A stretch of DNA of 64,000 nucleotides, from contig JAVIAB010000092.1 in assembly GCA_032433765.1 (NCBI GenBank), forward strand, positions 69,120,995 through 69,184,994, given 5' to 3'. This DNA is from Megaustenia siamemsis. Taxonomy: Eukaryota; Mollusca; Gastropoda; Stylommatophora; Ariophantidae. The position numbers and the translations under genes are program-made. This document shows, piece by piece, positions 47,261 to 59,700 of this stretch (position 1 is the stretch's first letter; each line of letters starts with the position of its first letter). Under the pieces are notes generated by a model that was not told where the DNA came from, did not search any database, and saw nothing but the letters and a program-made list of their open reading frames with translations.

Positions 47261-48794
47261 ATTGCCCCAGGTAAGCATCAACATCATCATCACTGAGTGC
47301 TGTCTCCCCATCGAAGGATGGCTACCATGCAGCGTTATTCCGTTCTGTCTCTTGCTTCGATGGTTCAGATTGCCATATGCTGACTTGTCAATATCTTTAT
47401 GTTACTTGCCTATGTTATTCTTGGTCTGCCTCTTTTGCCTTGTATTTTCCCATCCAAGATTACTTTTAGTAGACCGCTGTGTCTTAAAACATGCCCCACA
47501 AATCTCATTTGCCTGGTTGATTGAATTGTCTTTAGTAGTTCCCTTCTCATTGTTAGTTGTTTTAAGACTTCATCATTTCTTTTCTTTCCATCCAATTCTA
47601 CCAATACTTCTATAAATCCCCACATTTCAAAGGTTTTAATTTTCTGTTATTTTTTCTTGCCCATGTTTCCTCACAATACACAAGTGTTGAGAAGATATAA
47701 CAATTTGTCATTCTTAGTTTTAGCACTTGTTTTATTTTGTCTTCATGTTAGTATATTTTTTCAAGGCATTAAAATTGCTTTTTGTCATTCCTATTCTTTT
47801 GTTGATTTCTGTTTTACATTTTCCAAAATTGATTGCAGTATGCCTCCAAGCTAGCTGTAGTTGTGAACAGCCTCCAGGTCTATTCCTTCAACTTTGATAT
47901 CCACTTGTAGGTTTTTAGTATTATCATTGTTTATGATCATAGTTTCAGTATTTTTTTTATATTCATATCTAATCCATATTTTTTTGCTTATCATGTTTAC
48001 GTCATTAAGTAATTATTGTAGATTCTCAGGATTTTCTACAAGTAATACAGCTTATCTTGGGTTATTTATTATTTTTTCATTAATGTTCAGGCACGAAAAA
48101 AAGATGACAAACCCTGTGGATCAGTGGGCCTGACATGTTCATTCTGTGGCTGAGTGTATTTGTCAAACATTTGTAGAATTTGCCACGAGAGAAGCTGTTC
48201 GAAAAAAACAAAACTACAAAAAAAAAATACACAATAGTCTCCCTAAACCGCCTGACATGATGAAAATGGAAATATAATATAGTATAATAATGTTTAGGTA
48301 TTTATTTAATGTTTTTAATGATTTGCTCAGTGTATAGATTGAACAAGCTTGGTGATAGGATGCATCCCTGTCTTACTTATCTTTTTATATCAATAGGTAT
48401 AGAGTTCTCTTTGTTATATTTTATTATTGCTGTTTGCTCCCAGTATAAATTACATATTAATCGTATGCCTGTGCCATCTAGATGTCTTTTAGACAGTCTA
48501 TAATTTGTTTATGGTGTATTCTTATTCTATCAAAAGCTTTGGTGTAGTCTATGAAGAAGGCATATATTGATTTGTTTACATCTGTGGTTTTCGATTAACA
48601 TCCTCATGCAGAAAATGGCTTCTTTTGTTCCACTGTTTTTCCTAAAATCCAAATTGTTGTTCTTCAATTTCCATATTGATTTTATTGTAAATCCTTCCTT
48701 GTATAACTTTCAGCAAGATTTTGGTTGCATGGCTCATTATTTTAAAATCATTGCATTCAACTGCACCACTATTTTTAAGCATACCACGACTAAC

Positions 48795-48923
48795 GTGGAC
48801 GTATAAAATATCAAGAGATGAACAAGTCAGCCCATGACAACCTGCACCATCAAAGCAAGAGACAGAGCAGAATAGCGCTCCATGGTAGTCGACCTTCGTT
48901 GCGGAGACGGCACGCGATGATGA

Positions 48924-48925
<2 letters not shown>
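48795..48925 (+). mobile_element. LINE family D, short 3' end, opposite orientation
   Basis: Plus strand matches 54000-54125 and 56345-56475 (GACAACCTGCACCATCAAAG, CGCTCCATGGTAG, CCTTCGTTGCGGAGACGGCA) and ends GATGATGATGATA. It lies inside the minus-strand copy, and its tail seems to have seeded the TA tract. Confidence 0.7.

Positions 48926-48996
<71 letters not shown>
48926..48996. repeat. TA dinucleotide microsatellite
   Basis: About 35 TA units grown directly on the GATGATGATGATA tail of the preceding LINE end. Confidence 0.95.
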
Positions 48997-48997
<1 letters not shown>

Positions 48998-49573
48998 GCC
49001 ATCTATTGCTTATAATATTAATGTCTTGGCATTTGCCTTTTTGTTGACAAAGCATCCACCTTCTATGTCTTTTAAAAATTTTTAATAGTCATTCTCTTTA
49101 TTTATGTGTGTATCCTCTTAAATCGTGTTTATTTTCTACAGTTTCAATTTCTATACATCTTTGGCTGAGCCAGTCTTCTTTTGCCTTTTTGCACATTGTG
49201 CGTATTTCATTATCTATGTTGCTGTATTTGATAGTGTTCTTCGCTGATCTTCGTTCTTCCATTTTTTCCAAAGATGGCGTCAGTTATCCATTTTTGTTTT
49301 TTGTTATTTTTCTTTTAGGGGAAGATATTGCAGGTTTATTGTATGCTTTTCTGTATGCATTTCCATCTGGTTGTAACTTTTCCATATTGATTTTCTCTTC
49401 TGTACTGCTCAATCCCTTCTTCGAGCAGCTTCTGATATGTGTTCTTTACTTGTATTGTATAAGTATCTTTAACATCTTTTAGATTTAAAGCTGTTATGTC
49501 AAGTGACAATGTCGGTGAATTCGTCTTTTGTATGTTTCTCTTTAGTTTTACTTTCATTTTAATCATTACAGGA

Positions 49574-50320
49574 TTTTCTTATTATTATTCTTTCCTTCCT
49601 CTTTTGCCTTTCAGCGTCGAGGGGGAGATATAATTTGCGGTCTTTTGCTCTTCTGTTTGCCTCTGCTGCTGTTATGCTTCCTAGTGCTTCCAATATTCTG
49701 TCAATCCATCTTTTTCGTGGTCGTTCCTTGGGCCTGGTGTTCTCGCAACGTTTAATGAGGGCTCGCTGTGTTGTGTTTTGATCACTCTGCCTTGTCACGT
49801 GGCCAAACCATTTTATTAGTTGTTTCTTTGTATATTATATGGCGGGGTTATTCCTAGAATTTTTATCCGTTCTTCATTTATGATCTTGTATCTTAGGTTG
49901 TTTCCAGTCATTCGTCTAACACATTTCATCTCAGTAAATGTTATTTTTTTCTTCTTGTTCTTGCATCTAGGGTCCATGACTGGCATTGGTAACACAACAT
50001 TGGGATGAAGATTGTATTGTACAGTGCCTGTTTTTGCCTCTAGAGTTATTTCCTTGTTGGACAACAGTGGTGATAGCTGTCCGATGATTTGACATGTTTT
50101 GTTGCATCATGAGTCTATCTCTGCTGTTCGCGAATTGTCGTTTGTCACTAGGCTTCCTAGGTATTTGAATTCCTCTACTTGTTTTAGTTGCCTGCCTTCT
50201 ATAATTATATTGATGTTCTGTTTATCTTTTGCAACATTCATGACTTCTGTTTTGTTGATGTTGATTTTCGTGTTTTATTTTGTGCCTGTGCTGTTGAGTC
50301 TATTTAGGTATTTTTGTAGG
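49574..50320 (-). mobile_element. LINE family E inserted in family D, with 8-bp target-site duplication
   Basis: TTACAGGA lies at 49566-49573 and 50321-50328. The minus strand encodes an RT C-terminus: QVEEFKYLGSLVTND (about 50150-50200), KCVRRMTGNNLRYKI, IKWFGHVTRQSDQN and ERPRKRWIDRILEALG, ending in an AATAATAA tail. Its removal restores continuity between the NSDHMS and KMKVKLKRN parts of family D. Confidence 0.75.
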
Positions 50321-50750
50321 TTACAGGACATGTGATCTGAGTTAATATCTGCTCCTGCATAGGTTTTGGCTTTTTTGACACTTTTACGGAACCTATCTTT
50401 TATCATTATGTAGTCTACTTGATTCTTCCTCTTATCCCCATGGCTTTTCCGTGTTTATAGTTTCCTATTCTCTTGCTCAAAGTAGGTGTTACATATTATC
50501 AGCCTGTTTTCTTCACAAAATTGTATTAATCTTTCTCCTTCTTCATTTCTTTTTCCTAAACGTGATTTCCTATAATGGTCTTATATCCCCATCCAATCAC
50601 GACTTTGTAAACCGCCCGAGAACAGCAGTAGCTGTTTCAATTTCCATATTTGAATATTTCAGGTTTTTGCAGAGTACCATTCTGTTCTGTAGCGAGTCAG
50701 ATTTTAGCGAAGACACTGACGTCTAGCCTCGCAGCACAAAAACGTCAACA

Positions 50751-51129
50751 ATGTTTTCTTCACAATTGTCGACTGTTAATTTTTTAATAAATTGTCTGCG
50801 CGTCCATGCTCCAATCTCTCTGCCTATTAAACTTAATTTTTGACATTTTCATGTCTACTCGAAAATGATCTTTCCTTGTAGGTCTGTATTTCTTCTATAT
50901 TAATTGTCATTTGCCCCACTTTTCTCCGGCTTATTTATACATCATTATACTTTAAAATTTGTGTGCATTTGATATTTGGGCCATTTTTTCCCGGGTGTCA
51001 TACATAACTCTCACAGGAGTTTTTGTTTAAGCAATTGGATGCTTCTATTGTATTAACAGAAGAACTAGTAAAAAGAGCTAAAAAAAATATATCACACCTT
51101 TGTCAAGAATGTTTCTCTAGTACAATACC
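50751..51129. other. Probable decayed 5' part of the family D LINE
   Basis: No clean frame; sequence style continues from the endonuclease end. No host gene seen. Confidence 0.3.
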
Positions 51130-51360
51130 ATTAGTAGCCTCCGTCAGTCATAGTTGACTGGATTTTTCAGCATCTCTAGAAATGTTTTTATTTTTTTTCG
51201 CTGTGTATTCTCTTTTTTTTTTTTAATGAATCTGTCTGCTTCTTGTTTGAGTTTGAGCTTTAGAGTGTTTTGCCAATTTAGAGTGATTGTGGTCTGCTTC
51301 TATTTCTTCCCAGGCTGCAGGGTTTATGTTCAGAGTCTTATTGTCACATTTACACACGTA
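51130..51360 (-). mobile_element. LINE family F, 3' end fragment
   Basis: Its reverse complement matches 63140-63350: AGACTCTGAACATAAACCCT, the TTTTCTCGC-like stretch and the terminal AGTCAACTATGACTGACGGA then GGCTACTAAT. Confidence 0.75.
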
Positions 51361-51733
51361 CAGCACACACTATTAGCATTTCTTCATTTTGTATACGTTC
51401 TGTGCGTAACACGATATGGACAGCGTGAGGATACCAGTCTGATACCAGTACTAGCAAAATTATTTGCTGATACACAATGAAACAGGAAAGAAGCATTTGC
51501 TCAAACTTTAGCTTGCAAATGTTTGAAGGTTGCAAGACCTTTCTTACATCGCCTTATATATATTGTATTCAACTTGTTGCTGTAAACTGGGTTTAGTTCA
51601 CTTATTGTTTTATTTTTGGTAATAACCTTCATTTATCTTGTCGCAGAAATTACAATTCACGGAATAGTGGACTTTTGTTTTCTCAAGTTGCGGAAACAAG
51701 AAGTCACATGGGGCAAGATCAAAAGAGAGTATT

Positions 51734-51750
51734 GGGGGGGGGGGGGGGGG
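51734..51750 (+). repeat. Homopolymer run of 17 G
   Basis: Uninterrupted G17 in otherwise AT-rich DNA, 45 bp before a tandem array. It could form a G-quadruplex and is also a typical site of assembly error. Confidence 0.85.
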
Positions 51751-51795
51751 CGATATAGAAGCAATGAAATGTTTGGTCAAAAATCTCTTCAGTCG

Positions 51796-52710
51796 TGACA
51801 TAACTGTGAGCAGAGCCTATTGTCATGACGGTGTGCAGAGTCAATTGTCACGACGGTGTGCAGAGTCAATTGTCATGATGGTGCAGCGTCAATTGTCATG
51901 ATGGTGTAGCGTCAATTGTCATGATGGTGTGCAGAGTCAATTGTCATGACGGTTTGCAGAGTCAGTTGTCACTACGGTGTGCAGCGTCAATTGTCATGAC
52001 GGTGTACAGAGTCAATTGTCATGATGGTGCAGCGTCAATTGTCATGATTGTGCAGAGTTAATTGTCATGATGGTGTAGCGTCAATTGTCATGATGGTGCA
52101 CAGTCAATTGCCATGATGGTGCAACGTCAATTATTATGATGGTGCAGAGTCAATTGTCATGATGATGCAGAGTCAATTGTCATGATGGTGCAGAATCCAA
52201 TTGTTATGATGGTGCAGAGTCAATTGTCGTGATAGTGCAGAGCCAATTGTTATGATGGTGCAGAGTCAATTGTTATGATGGTGCAGAGTCAATTGTCATG
52301 ATGATGCAGAGTCAATTGTCATGATGGTGCAGAATCCAATGTTATGATGATGCAGAGTCAATTGTCGTGATAGTGCAGAGCCAATTGTTATGATGGTGCA
52401 GAGTCAATTGTTATGATGGTGCAGATTCAATTGTTGTGACGGTGCAGAGTCAATTGTTATGACGGTGCAGAGTCAATTGTTATGACGGTGCTGAGTCAAT
52501 TGTTATGACGGTGCAGAGTCAATTGTCATGATGGTGCAGAGTCAATTTTTGTGACGGTGCAGAGTCAATTGTTATGACGGTGCTGAGTCAATTGTTATGA
52601 CGGTGCAGAGTCAATTGTTAAGATGGTGCAGAGTCAATTGTTATGATGGTGCAGAGTCAATTGTTATGATGGTGCAGAGTCAACTATTAAGATGGTGCAG
52701 AATCCAATGT
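51796..52710. repeat. Tandem array, 23-bp unit x about 40
   Basis: Unit GTCAATTGTCATGATGGTGC plus AGA, with ATG/ACG, TCATG/TTATG and length variants. The left part (51796-52010) keeps a longer form with GTGTGCAGAG. Confidence 0.95.
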
Positions 52711-52731
52711 CAGTGACTTCATTGAGCGATG

Positions 52732-52891
52732 AATATAGTAGACTGAGGAAAATCCATTGGCCCATAGATGCAACACTACAGACAAAACTATATGGGCCAC
52801 TGCAAGAATTACAAAAGACAGTAAAATTTATACAGGAAACGACATTGCAGATAGGGACAATACTTCAGGCGAACGAAAGATAGATATATAG
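52732..52891 (+). mobile_element. RNase H LINE, 160-bp 3' end, with 11-bp target-site duplication
   Basis: ATTGAGCGATG flanks it at 52721-52731 and 52892-52902. Nearly identical to the last 160 bp of the element at 39682-41428 ([12 protein letters not shown] to the end), with a GATAGATATATAG tail. Confidence 0.88.
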
Positions 52892-52902
52892 ATTGAGCGA
52901 TG

Positions 52903-53087
52903 TCTGTGCACAGCTTCGCAGAATCGTTTGAAGATACATTAATAGTAGAGTCTGGGATTTTGTACCCACCTCCATATATTTTTAGAACCCTTCCCTTTTA
53001 CTGTATTTCACACCAGTGTCCGCCGGATATATCAATCTCAGTCCAGTGGGTACCTAACCAAGCTCCGGACCACAGGAAAGTGTCCCT
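52903..53087. other. Unassigned
   Basis: GC-richer than its surroundings, no domain recognised. May belong to the repeat that follows. Confidence 0.3.
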
Positions 53088-53262
53088 TTCTTGAGAGTCT
53101 AGCATATTAATGCCATGTAATTATATTTCTGTGTACATCCTTAAATATTTGTGTCTTGTTTGTTGTTTCAGCTGAAGGCCTTCTTGGTCAAAACGCCGTT
53201 TTGCTTTTGTTTTGTTTCTCACCTACGTAAACCAATTGCCATACCACTTTTTAAAAATGTTC
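53088..53262 (+). repeat. Dispersed repeat family P, copy 2
   Basis: Aligns with 45995-46175. The hairpin region is decayed (CTGAAGGCCTTCTTGGTCAAA), so its GGCC pairing is partly lost. Confidence 0.5.
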
Positions 53263-53544
53263 AATATTATCATCGGCTTAACAGCAGCTTCGCATTTATA
53301 TGCATCTTGGTGCATCTGTATGCCTTTACCCCTAGAGTATAACCTCACTGGAATGCGGATTTTCTATGAGAAAGAGTTGTTGGTTACAGTTGTTTGCACT
53401 GAAGTTAAGTTATCGTGTATGTGATTTTGTGTTATTCGAAGATTTTTCAAAAGGACCTGAAAGTGTCATACCACCGAAAGTTGCCCTAGCAACTACAAAA
53501 TTGACCACTAATAATAAACCATTATTCGATGAAAAGTGAAGGTC

Positions 53545-53740
53545 CTCTTAACACGCCTTGCTCTATGTATAGAGAATATGGTGTCAGTGAGCATATTATT
53601 CCATGGTTACGGCAAATTTTTGGGTATATGGTCGGCATCACCCTAGGCCGCGTGAAAAAAAGCTAGGGTACCCATTATTAGAAGTTTGGTGAACCCTGAA
53701 GGAAGCGCACACACTAGCTCCTCAGCCACTGAGGCTTCAT
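53545..53740 (-). mobile_element. tRNA-SINE, degraded
   Basis: Shares TATAGAGAATATGGTGTCAG, the ATGGTCGGCATCAC block and a TACCCATTA block with 7445-7570. The B-box is decayed, and the A-box region reads CTCAGTGGCTGAGG on the minus strand near 53715-53728. Confidence 0.6.
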
Positions 53741-53806
53741 TAATAATGGCAGACTTATACCAGCTAAACATTTATCCACATGACTTTGTACAGTGTAACT
53801 AAATAG

Positions 53807-54131
53807 TTACATATACCTATATGGTGCAGAAACATGGACATTATAAGAAAAAACAAACAAACAGAAGATTGATGCCTTTGAAATGTGGATATGTAGAAGA
53901 ATAGATAGAATTGGATGGGAAGAAAAGCTAACAAAGTCTTAAAACAACCAACCTACTAAAAGTAATTTTGGAGGGGAAAATACAAGACTAACATGGACGA
54001 GTATCATCAAAAGATGGACAAGTCAGCCTATCCTATGACAACCTGCAACATCAAAGCAAGAGATAGAATAGTATGGCGCTCCATGGTAGCCAACCTTCGT
54101 TGCGGAGATGACACTCGATGATGATGTTGAG
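53807..54131 (+). mobile_element. LINE family D, short 3' copy with 8-bp target-site duplication
   Basis: CTAAATAG flanks it at 53799-53806 and 54132-54139. Reads LYGAETW-like, FEMWICRRIDRIGW, then the NLRCGDDTR end and a GATGATGATG tail. Internal deletions. Confidence 0.78.
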
Positions 54132-54389
54132 CTAAATAGATGTGTAAATGAACTTTTAAACGTTATCAAGAATGCGGCTTTCTGTCATGACATGAAGTGT
54201 TGAGCACTATTGTTGTTCTGGACATTTGGAGTTGTAGTTTCTCTGTTTTAATTACTCACTTTGTGTTTGTCAAGTCAAAATAACGAGTGGCGCAAATTTC
54301 GAGACAGAAATGGAGAAAAAAAAAAACTAAGAGTTACAAAAACAATTTTAAGAACATGAAAAAAAAAGTCACATCGAAGTAAATAACAC

Positions 54390-54955
54390 CAGAACTAAAG
54401 CTCGGAACATTAAAGTGCTACATCTATTCAACATTCCTGAACAGTGCAGAAACATGAACACTAATTAACAAAACAAAGTAGACAATTGAGCCCCTGAAAT
54501 GTGCATTTATAGAAGAATTGGAAGAATTAGATGGACAGAGGAAAAACAACAAATATGAAGTTTTGAAACAGCTGAAAGTGAAGAAGCATCTATTTCATAC
54601 AATTGGAACAAAGCAAATAAGAATGAACTTTCTAGACACTTCAAGAGACAATAATTTACTGAAAGTCATCCTGTAAGAGAAAGTATAATGTAAAAGAGCG
54701 AATCAATTCAGAGGAGAGGTATGTTTACAAAACTCGGAAAAAATGACAAATAATCAACAACAGAAAAAAATATGGACCAAAGCAGGATCGAACCCGTACT
54801 CAGTGGCACAACGTCTTGCCACGAAAAGCCAAACGCTAGGGAACACTGTATAAACTTATGATATGACAGTGTCCACTATCTAGGCAAGAGACAGTGTGAA
54901 GTGGCGCTCCATGGTAACCAATCTTCCGGAAATGTTCCTAGATGATAATAATGAG
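54390..54955 (+). mobile_element. LINE family D-like 3' end, strongly diverged, hosting a SINE
   Basis: Plus strand resembles 56030-56470 at low identity (LKCYIYSTFL, FIEELEELDG, KQLKVKK; then GAAGTGGCGCTCCATGGTAA and GATGATAATAATGA). It appears older than the neighbouring copies. Confidence 0.5.
54725..54850 (-). mobile_element. tRNA-derived SINE head
   Basis: Minus-strand B-box GGGTTCGATCCT (plus 54784-54795) with a decayed A-box region upstream. It interrupts the LINE between its GRP region and its WRSMV-like end. Confidence 0.55.
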
Positions 54956-55692
54956 ACCTTTGGATCGCTCAGCTGCGTGGAGTGAAGAAACATGTTGATG
55001 GGCAATAATTTGTCTCTTTCTTTTTCTGCCCAAGCTCGCACCCTGGAAAAAAACACTCCAGAATCGTCATTTTGGTGTCGACAGGTTACCATCCACACCT
55101 GCCACGCAAGTGAAACCAACAACCATGACACTCAACCTACATTTGGGTTGCTGGAACGTCCGCACAATGCAAACTGGCCTATCTGACAATTTGTGAGATA
55201 TAAACGACTCCAGAAAGACAGCCATAATGAATTATATACTATACATTTGGTTTCAGAAAGAATTATATACTATATATTTGGTTAAAATGTTACATCTTCT
55301 CAATATTCCTATATGGTGCAGAAACATGAATTGAAACGACTCAAGGTGGATATAGCCGCACTTCAAGAGGCCTGTTTGGCTGGCTCATGTATGCTGAACG
55401 AGGCGGGCTACGTGTTCTATTGGCAAGGAAAGAGCAGAGACAATATCAGAGAACACTGTGTGGGATTTCCTGTGAAAAAAATCTCTAAAATGTCTTCTTA
55501 CACTTGGTCAGAATGCATAAAATCGGATACTAACACTTTACCTTAATACAACAGCAGGACCAGTTACCCTTGTAAGTGTATACGCTCTGACCTTGTGCCC
55601 TTCATCTGAAAAAAAGGGACAATTTCTACGAAAATTTGACAGAAATCATAGAAAGTATACCAGGACAAGATTACACTATTCTACTGAGGGAT

Positions 55693-56477
55693 ATGCTGAT
55701 GATACTGTTCTACTAGCAGAAAATCCTAAAGACCTACAACAATTGCTTAATGTGATAAACATAACAAGCAAAAATTATGGACTAGAAATGAATATCAAAA
55801 AGACTAAAACTATTATCCTAAACAAAGAAAATAATCAAGACCTACAATTAAATATTACAGCTGAGGGAATACATCTGGAGACAGTCCAGAGCTACAACTA
55901 CCTGGGACATACTATAACCAATGATGGAAAATGCAAAATTGAAATAAATAAAAGAATAGGTATGGCAAAAAGTAATTTTAATGCCATGAAAAATATACTA
56001 ACAACAAAACAAATATCAGCAGGACTGAAACTAAGAATGGCAAAATGTTACATCTTCTCAATATTCCTATATGGTGCAGAAACATGGACATTAGACAAGA
56101 AAACAGAACAGAAAATTGGATTGCCTTTGAAATGTGGATTTATAGAAGAATAGGTAGAATTGGATGAAAACAAAAGATAACAAACGAGGAAGTTTTAAAA
56201 CAACTGAAAATAAAAAGAGAACTACTAAATACAATTAAGACAAGACAAATAAAATTTTTGGGGCATGTGAAAGACACAACAGCCTACTAAAAGTAATACT
56301 GAAAGGAAAAATACAAGGTAAAAGAGGCAGACCAAGACTAACATGGACGAGTAAAATCAAAAGATGGACAAGTCAATCTATGACAGCCTGCACCATCAAA
56401 GCAAGAAACAGAGTAGAATGGCGATCCATGGTAGCCAACCTTCGTTGCGGAGAAGGCACTCGGTGATGATGATGATG
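55693..56477 (+). mobile_element. LINE family D inserted in family F, with 10-bp target-site duplication
   Basis: ACTGAGGGAT flanks it at 55683-55692 and 56478-56487. It starts at the RT YADD box (YADDTVLLAENPKDLQQLLN), continues through [30 protein letters not shown] and GKRGRPRLTWTS, and ends RVEWRSMVANLRCGE plus a GATGATGATGATGA tail. Removing it joins TILLRD to FNARIG of the host LINE. A 48-bp scrap of the same family also lies at about 55280-55328. Confidence 0.85.
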
Positions 56478-56736
56478 ACTGAGGGATTTCAATGCTAGAA
56501 TTGGCGCAGACCACAGTTCGTGGCCAACCTGCCTCGGTCTCTTTGGAGTTGGTAAATTAAATGAAAATGGCCAACGACTTCTAGAGTTTTACGCCTACCA
56601 TAACCTGTGCGTCACAAATACTTTTTTCAAAACCAAGCCTAAGCATAAAGTATCTTGGAGACACCCACGATCGAAACACTGGCACCAGCTGGACTTGATA
56701 CTTGTCAGACGCCCTTTCATCAAATCTGTAATTAAC

Positions 56737-59700
56737 ACACGGTCATACCACAGTGCAGACTGTGACTCGGATCATTCTCTAGTCTACTGCCACACCGTCA
56801 TACCACAGTGTAGACTGCGACTCGGATCATTCTCTAGTCTGCTGCCACACGGTCATACCACAGTGCAGACTGTGACTCGGATCATTCTCTAGTCTGCTGC
56901 CACACGGTCATACCACAGTGCAGACTGTGACTCGGATCATTCTCTAGTCTGCTGCCACACGGTCATACCACAGTGCAGACTGCGACTCGGATCATTCTCT
57001 AGTCTGCTGCCACACGGTCATACCACAGTGCAGACTGTGACTCGGATCATTCTCTAGTCTACTGCCACACCGTCATACCACAGTGTAGACTGCGACTCGG
57101 ATCATTCTCTAGTCTGCTGCCACACGGTCATACCACAGTGCAGACTGTGACTCGGATCATTCTCTAGTCTGCTGCCACACCGTCATACCACAGTGCAGAC
57201 TGTGACTCGGATCATTCTCTAGTCTGCTGCCACACGGTCATACCACAGGGCAGACTGTGACTCGGATCATTCTCTAGTCTGCTGCCACACGGTCATACCA
57301 CAGTGCAGACTGTGACTCGGATCATTCTCTAGTCTGCTGCCACACGGTCATACCACAGTGCAGACTGTGACTCGGATCATTCTCTAGTCTGCTGCCACAC
57401 GGTCATACCACAGTGCAGACTGTGACTCGGATCATTCTCTAGTCTGCTGCCACACGGTCATACCACAGTGCAGACTGTGACTCGGATCATTCTCTAGTCT
57501 GCTGCCACACGGTCATACCACAGTGCAGACTGTGACTCGGATCATTCTCTAGTCTACTGCCACACGGTCATACCACAGTGCAGACTGTGACTCGGATCAT
57601 TCTCTAGTCTGCTGCCACACGGTCATACCACAGTGCAGACTGTGACTCGGATCATTCTCTAGTCTGCTGCCACACGGTCATACCACAGTGCAGACTGTGA
57701 CTCGGATCATTCTCTAGTCTGCTGCCACACGGTCATACCACAGTGCAGACTGTGACTCGGATCATTCTCTAGTCTGCTGCCACACGGTCATACCACAGTG
57801 CAGACTGTGACTCAGATCATTCTCTAGTCTGCTGCCACACGGTCATACCACAGTGCAGACTGCGACTCGGATCATTCTCTAGTCTGCTGCCACACGGTCA
57901 TACCACAGTGCAGACTGCGACTCGGATCATTCTCTAGTCTGCTGCCACACGGTCATACCACAGTGTAGACTGCGACTCAGATCATTCTCTAGTCTGCTGC
58001 CACACGGTCATACCACAGTGCAGACTGTGACTCGGATCATTCTCTAGTCTGCTGCCACACGGTCATACCACAGTGCAGACTGTGACTCGGATCATTCTCT
58101 AGTCTGCTGCCACACGGTCATACCACAGTGTAGACTGCGACTCGGATCATTCTCTAGTCTGCTGCCACACGGTCATACCACAGTGCAGACTGCGACTCGG
58201 ATCATTCTCTAGTCTGCTGCCACACGGTCATACCACAGTGCAGACTGCGACTCGGATCATTCTCTAGTCTGCTGCCACACGGTCATACCACAGTGTAGAC
58301 TGCGACTCGGATCATTCTCTAGTCTGCTGCCACACGGTCATACCACAGTGCAGACTGCGACTCGGATCATTCTCTAGTCTGCTGCCACACGGTCATACCA
58401 CAGTGTAGACTGTGACTCGGATCATTCTCTAGTCTGCTGCCACACGGTCATACCACAGTGCAGACTGCGACTCGGATCATTCTCTAGTCTGCTGCCACAC
58501 CGTCATACCACAGTGCAGACTGCGACTCGGATCATTCTCTAGTCTGCTGCCACACGGTCATACCACAGTGCAGACTGCGACTCGGATCATTCTCTAGTCT
58601 GCTGCCACACGGTCATACCACAGTGTAGACTGTGACTCGGATCATTCTCTAGTCTGCTGCCACACGGTCATACCACAGTGCAGACTGCGACTCGGATCAT
58701 TCTCTAGTCTGCTGCCACACCGTCATACCACAGTGCAGACTGCGACTCGGATCATTCTCTAGTCTGCTGCCACACCGTCATACCACAGTGCAGACTGCGA
58801 CTCGGATCATTCACTAGTCTGCTGCCACACCGTCATACCACAGTGCAGACTGCGACTCGGATCATTCTCTAGTCTGCTGCCACACCGTCATACCACAGTG
58901 CAGACTGTGACTCGGATCATTCTCTAGTCTGCTGCCACACCGTCATACCACAGTGCAGACTGTGACTCGGATCATTCACTAGTCTGCTGCCACACCGTCA
59001 TACCACAGTGCAGACTGTGACTCGGATCATTCTCTAGTCTGCTGCCACACGGTCATACCACAGTGCAGACTGTGACTCGGATCATTCACTAGTCTGCTGC
59101 CACACGGTCATACCACAGTGCAGACTGTGACTCGGATCATTCACTAGTCTGCTGCCACACCGTCATACCACAGTGCAGACTGTGACTCGGATCATTCTCT
59201 AGTCTGCTGCCACACGGTCATACCACAGTGCAGACTGTGACTCGGATCATTCACTAGTCTGCTGCCACACCGTCATACCACAGTGCAGACTGTGACTCGG
59301 ATCATTCTCTAGTCTGCTGCCACACCGTCATACCACAGTGCAGACTGTGACTCGGATCATTCTCTAGTCTGCTGCCACACCGTCATACCACAGTGCAGAC
59401 TGTGACTCGGATCATTCTCTAGTCTGCTGCCACACCGTCATACCACAGTGCAGACTGCGACTCGGATCATTCTCTAGTCTGCTGCCACACGGTCATACCA
59501 CAGTGCAGACTGTGACTCGGATCATTCTCTAGTCTGCTGCCACACCGTCATACCACAGTGCAGACTGCGACTCGGATCATTCACTAGTCTGCTGCCACAC
59601 GGTCATACCACAGTGCAGACTGCGACTCGGATCATTCTCTAGTCTGCTGCCACACCGTCATACCACAGTGCAGACTGTGACTCGGATCATTCTCTAGTCT

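Larger units (their letters stand above)
47270..50750 (-). mobile_element. LINE family D, long decayed copy (endonuclease linker, RT, C-terminus), interrupted twice
   Basis: Minus strand from 50750: end of an endonuclease domain (QVDYIMIKDRFR, TYAGADINSDHMS near 50330-50440). After an inserted LINE come a linker (KMKVKLKRN, then NTYQKLLEEG near 49430-49560) and RT (LMSHATK-like at 48730, IYNKINMEIEEQQFGFRK near 48640-48680, VQSIH). The C-terminal IGxxWxEKKxND, GKRGRPRIT and an ATGATG-type tail follow at about 47270. Frameshifts throughout. 48090-48300 does not fit the family and is an internal replacement. Confidence 0.7.
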
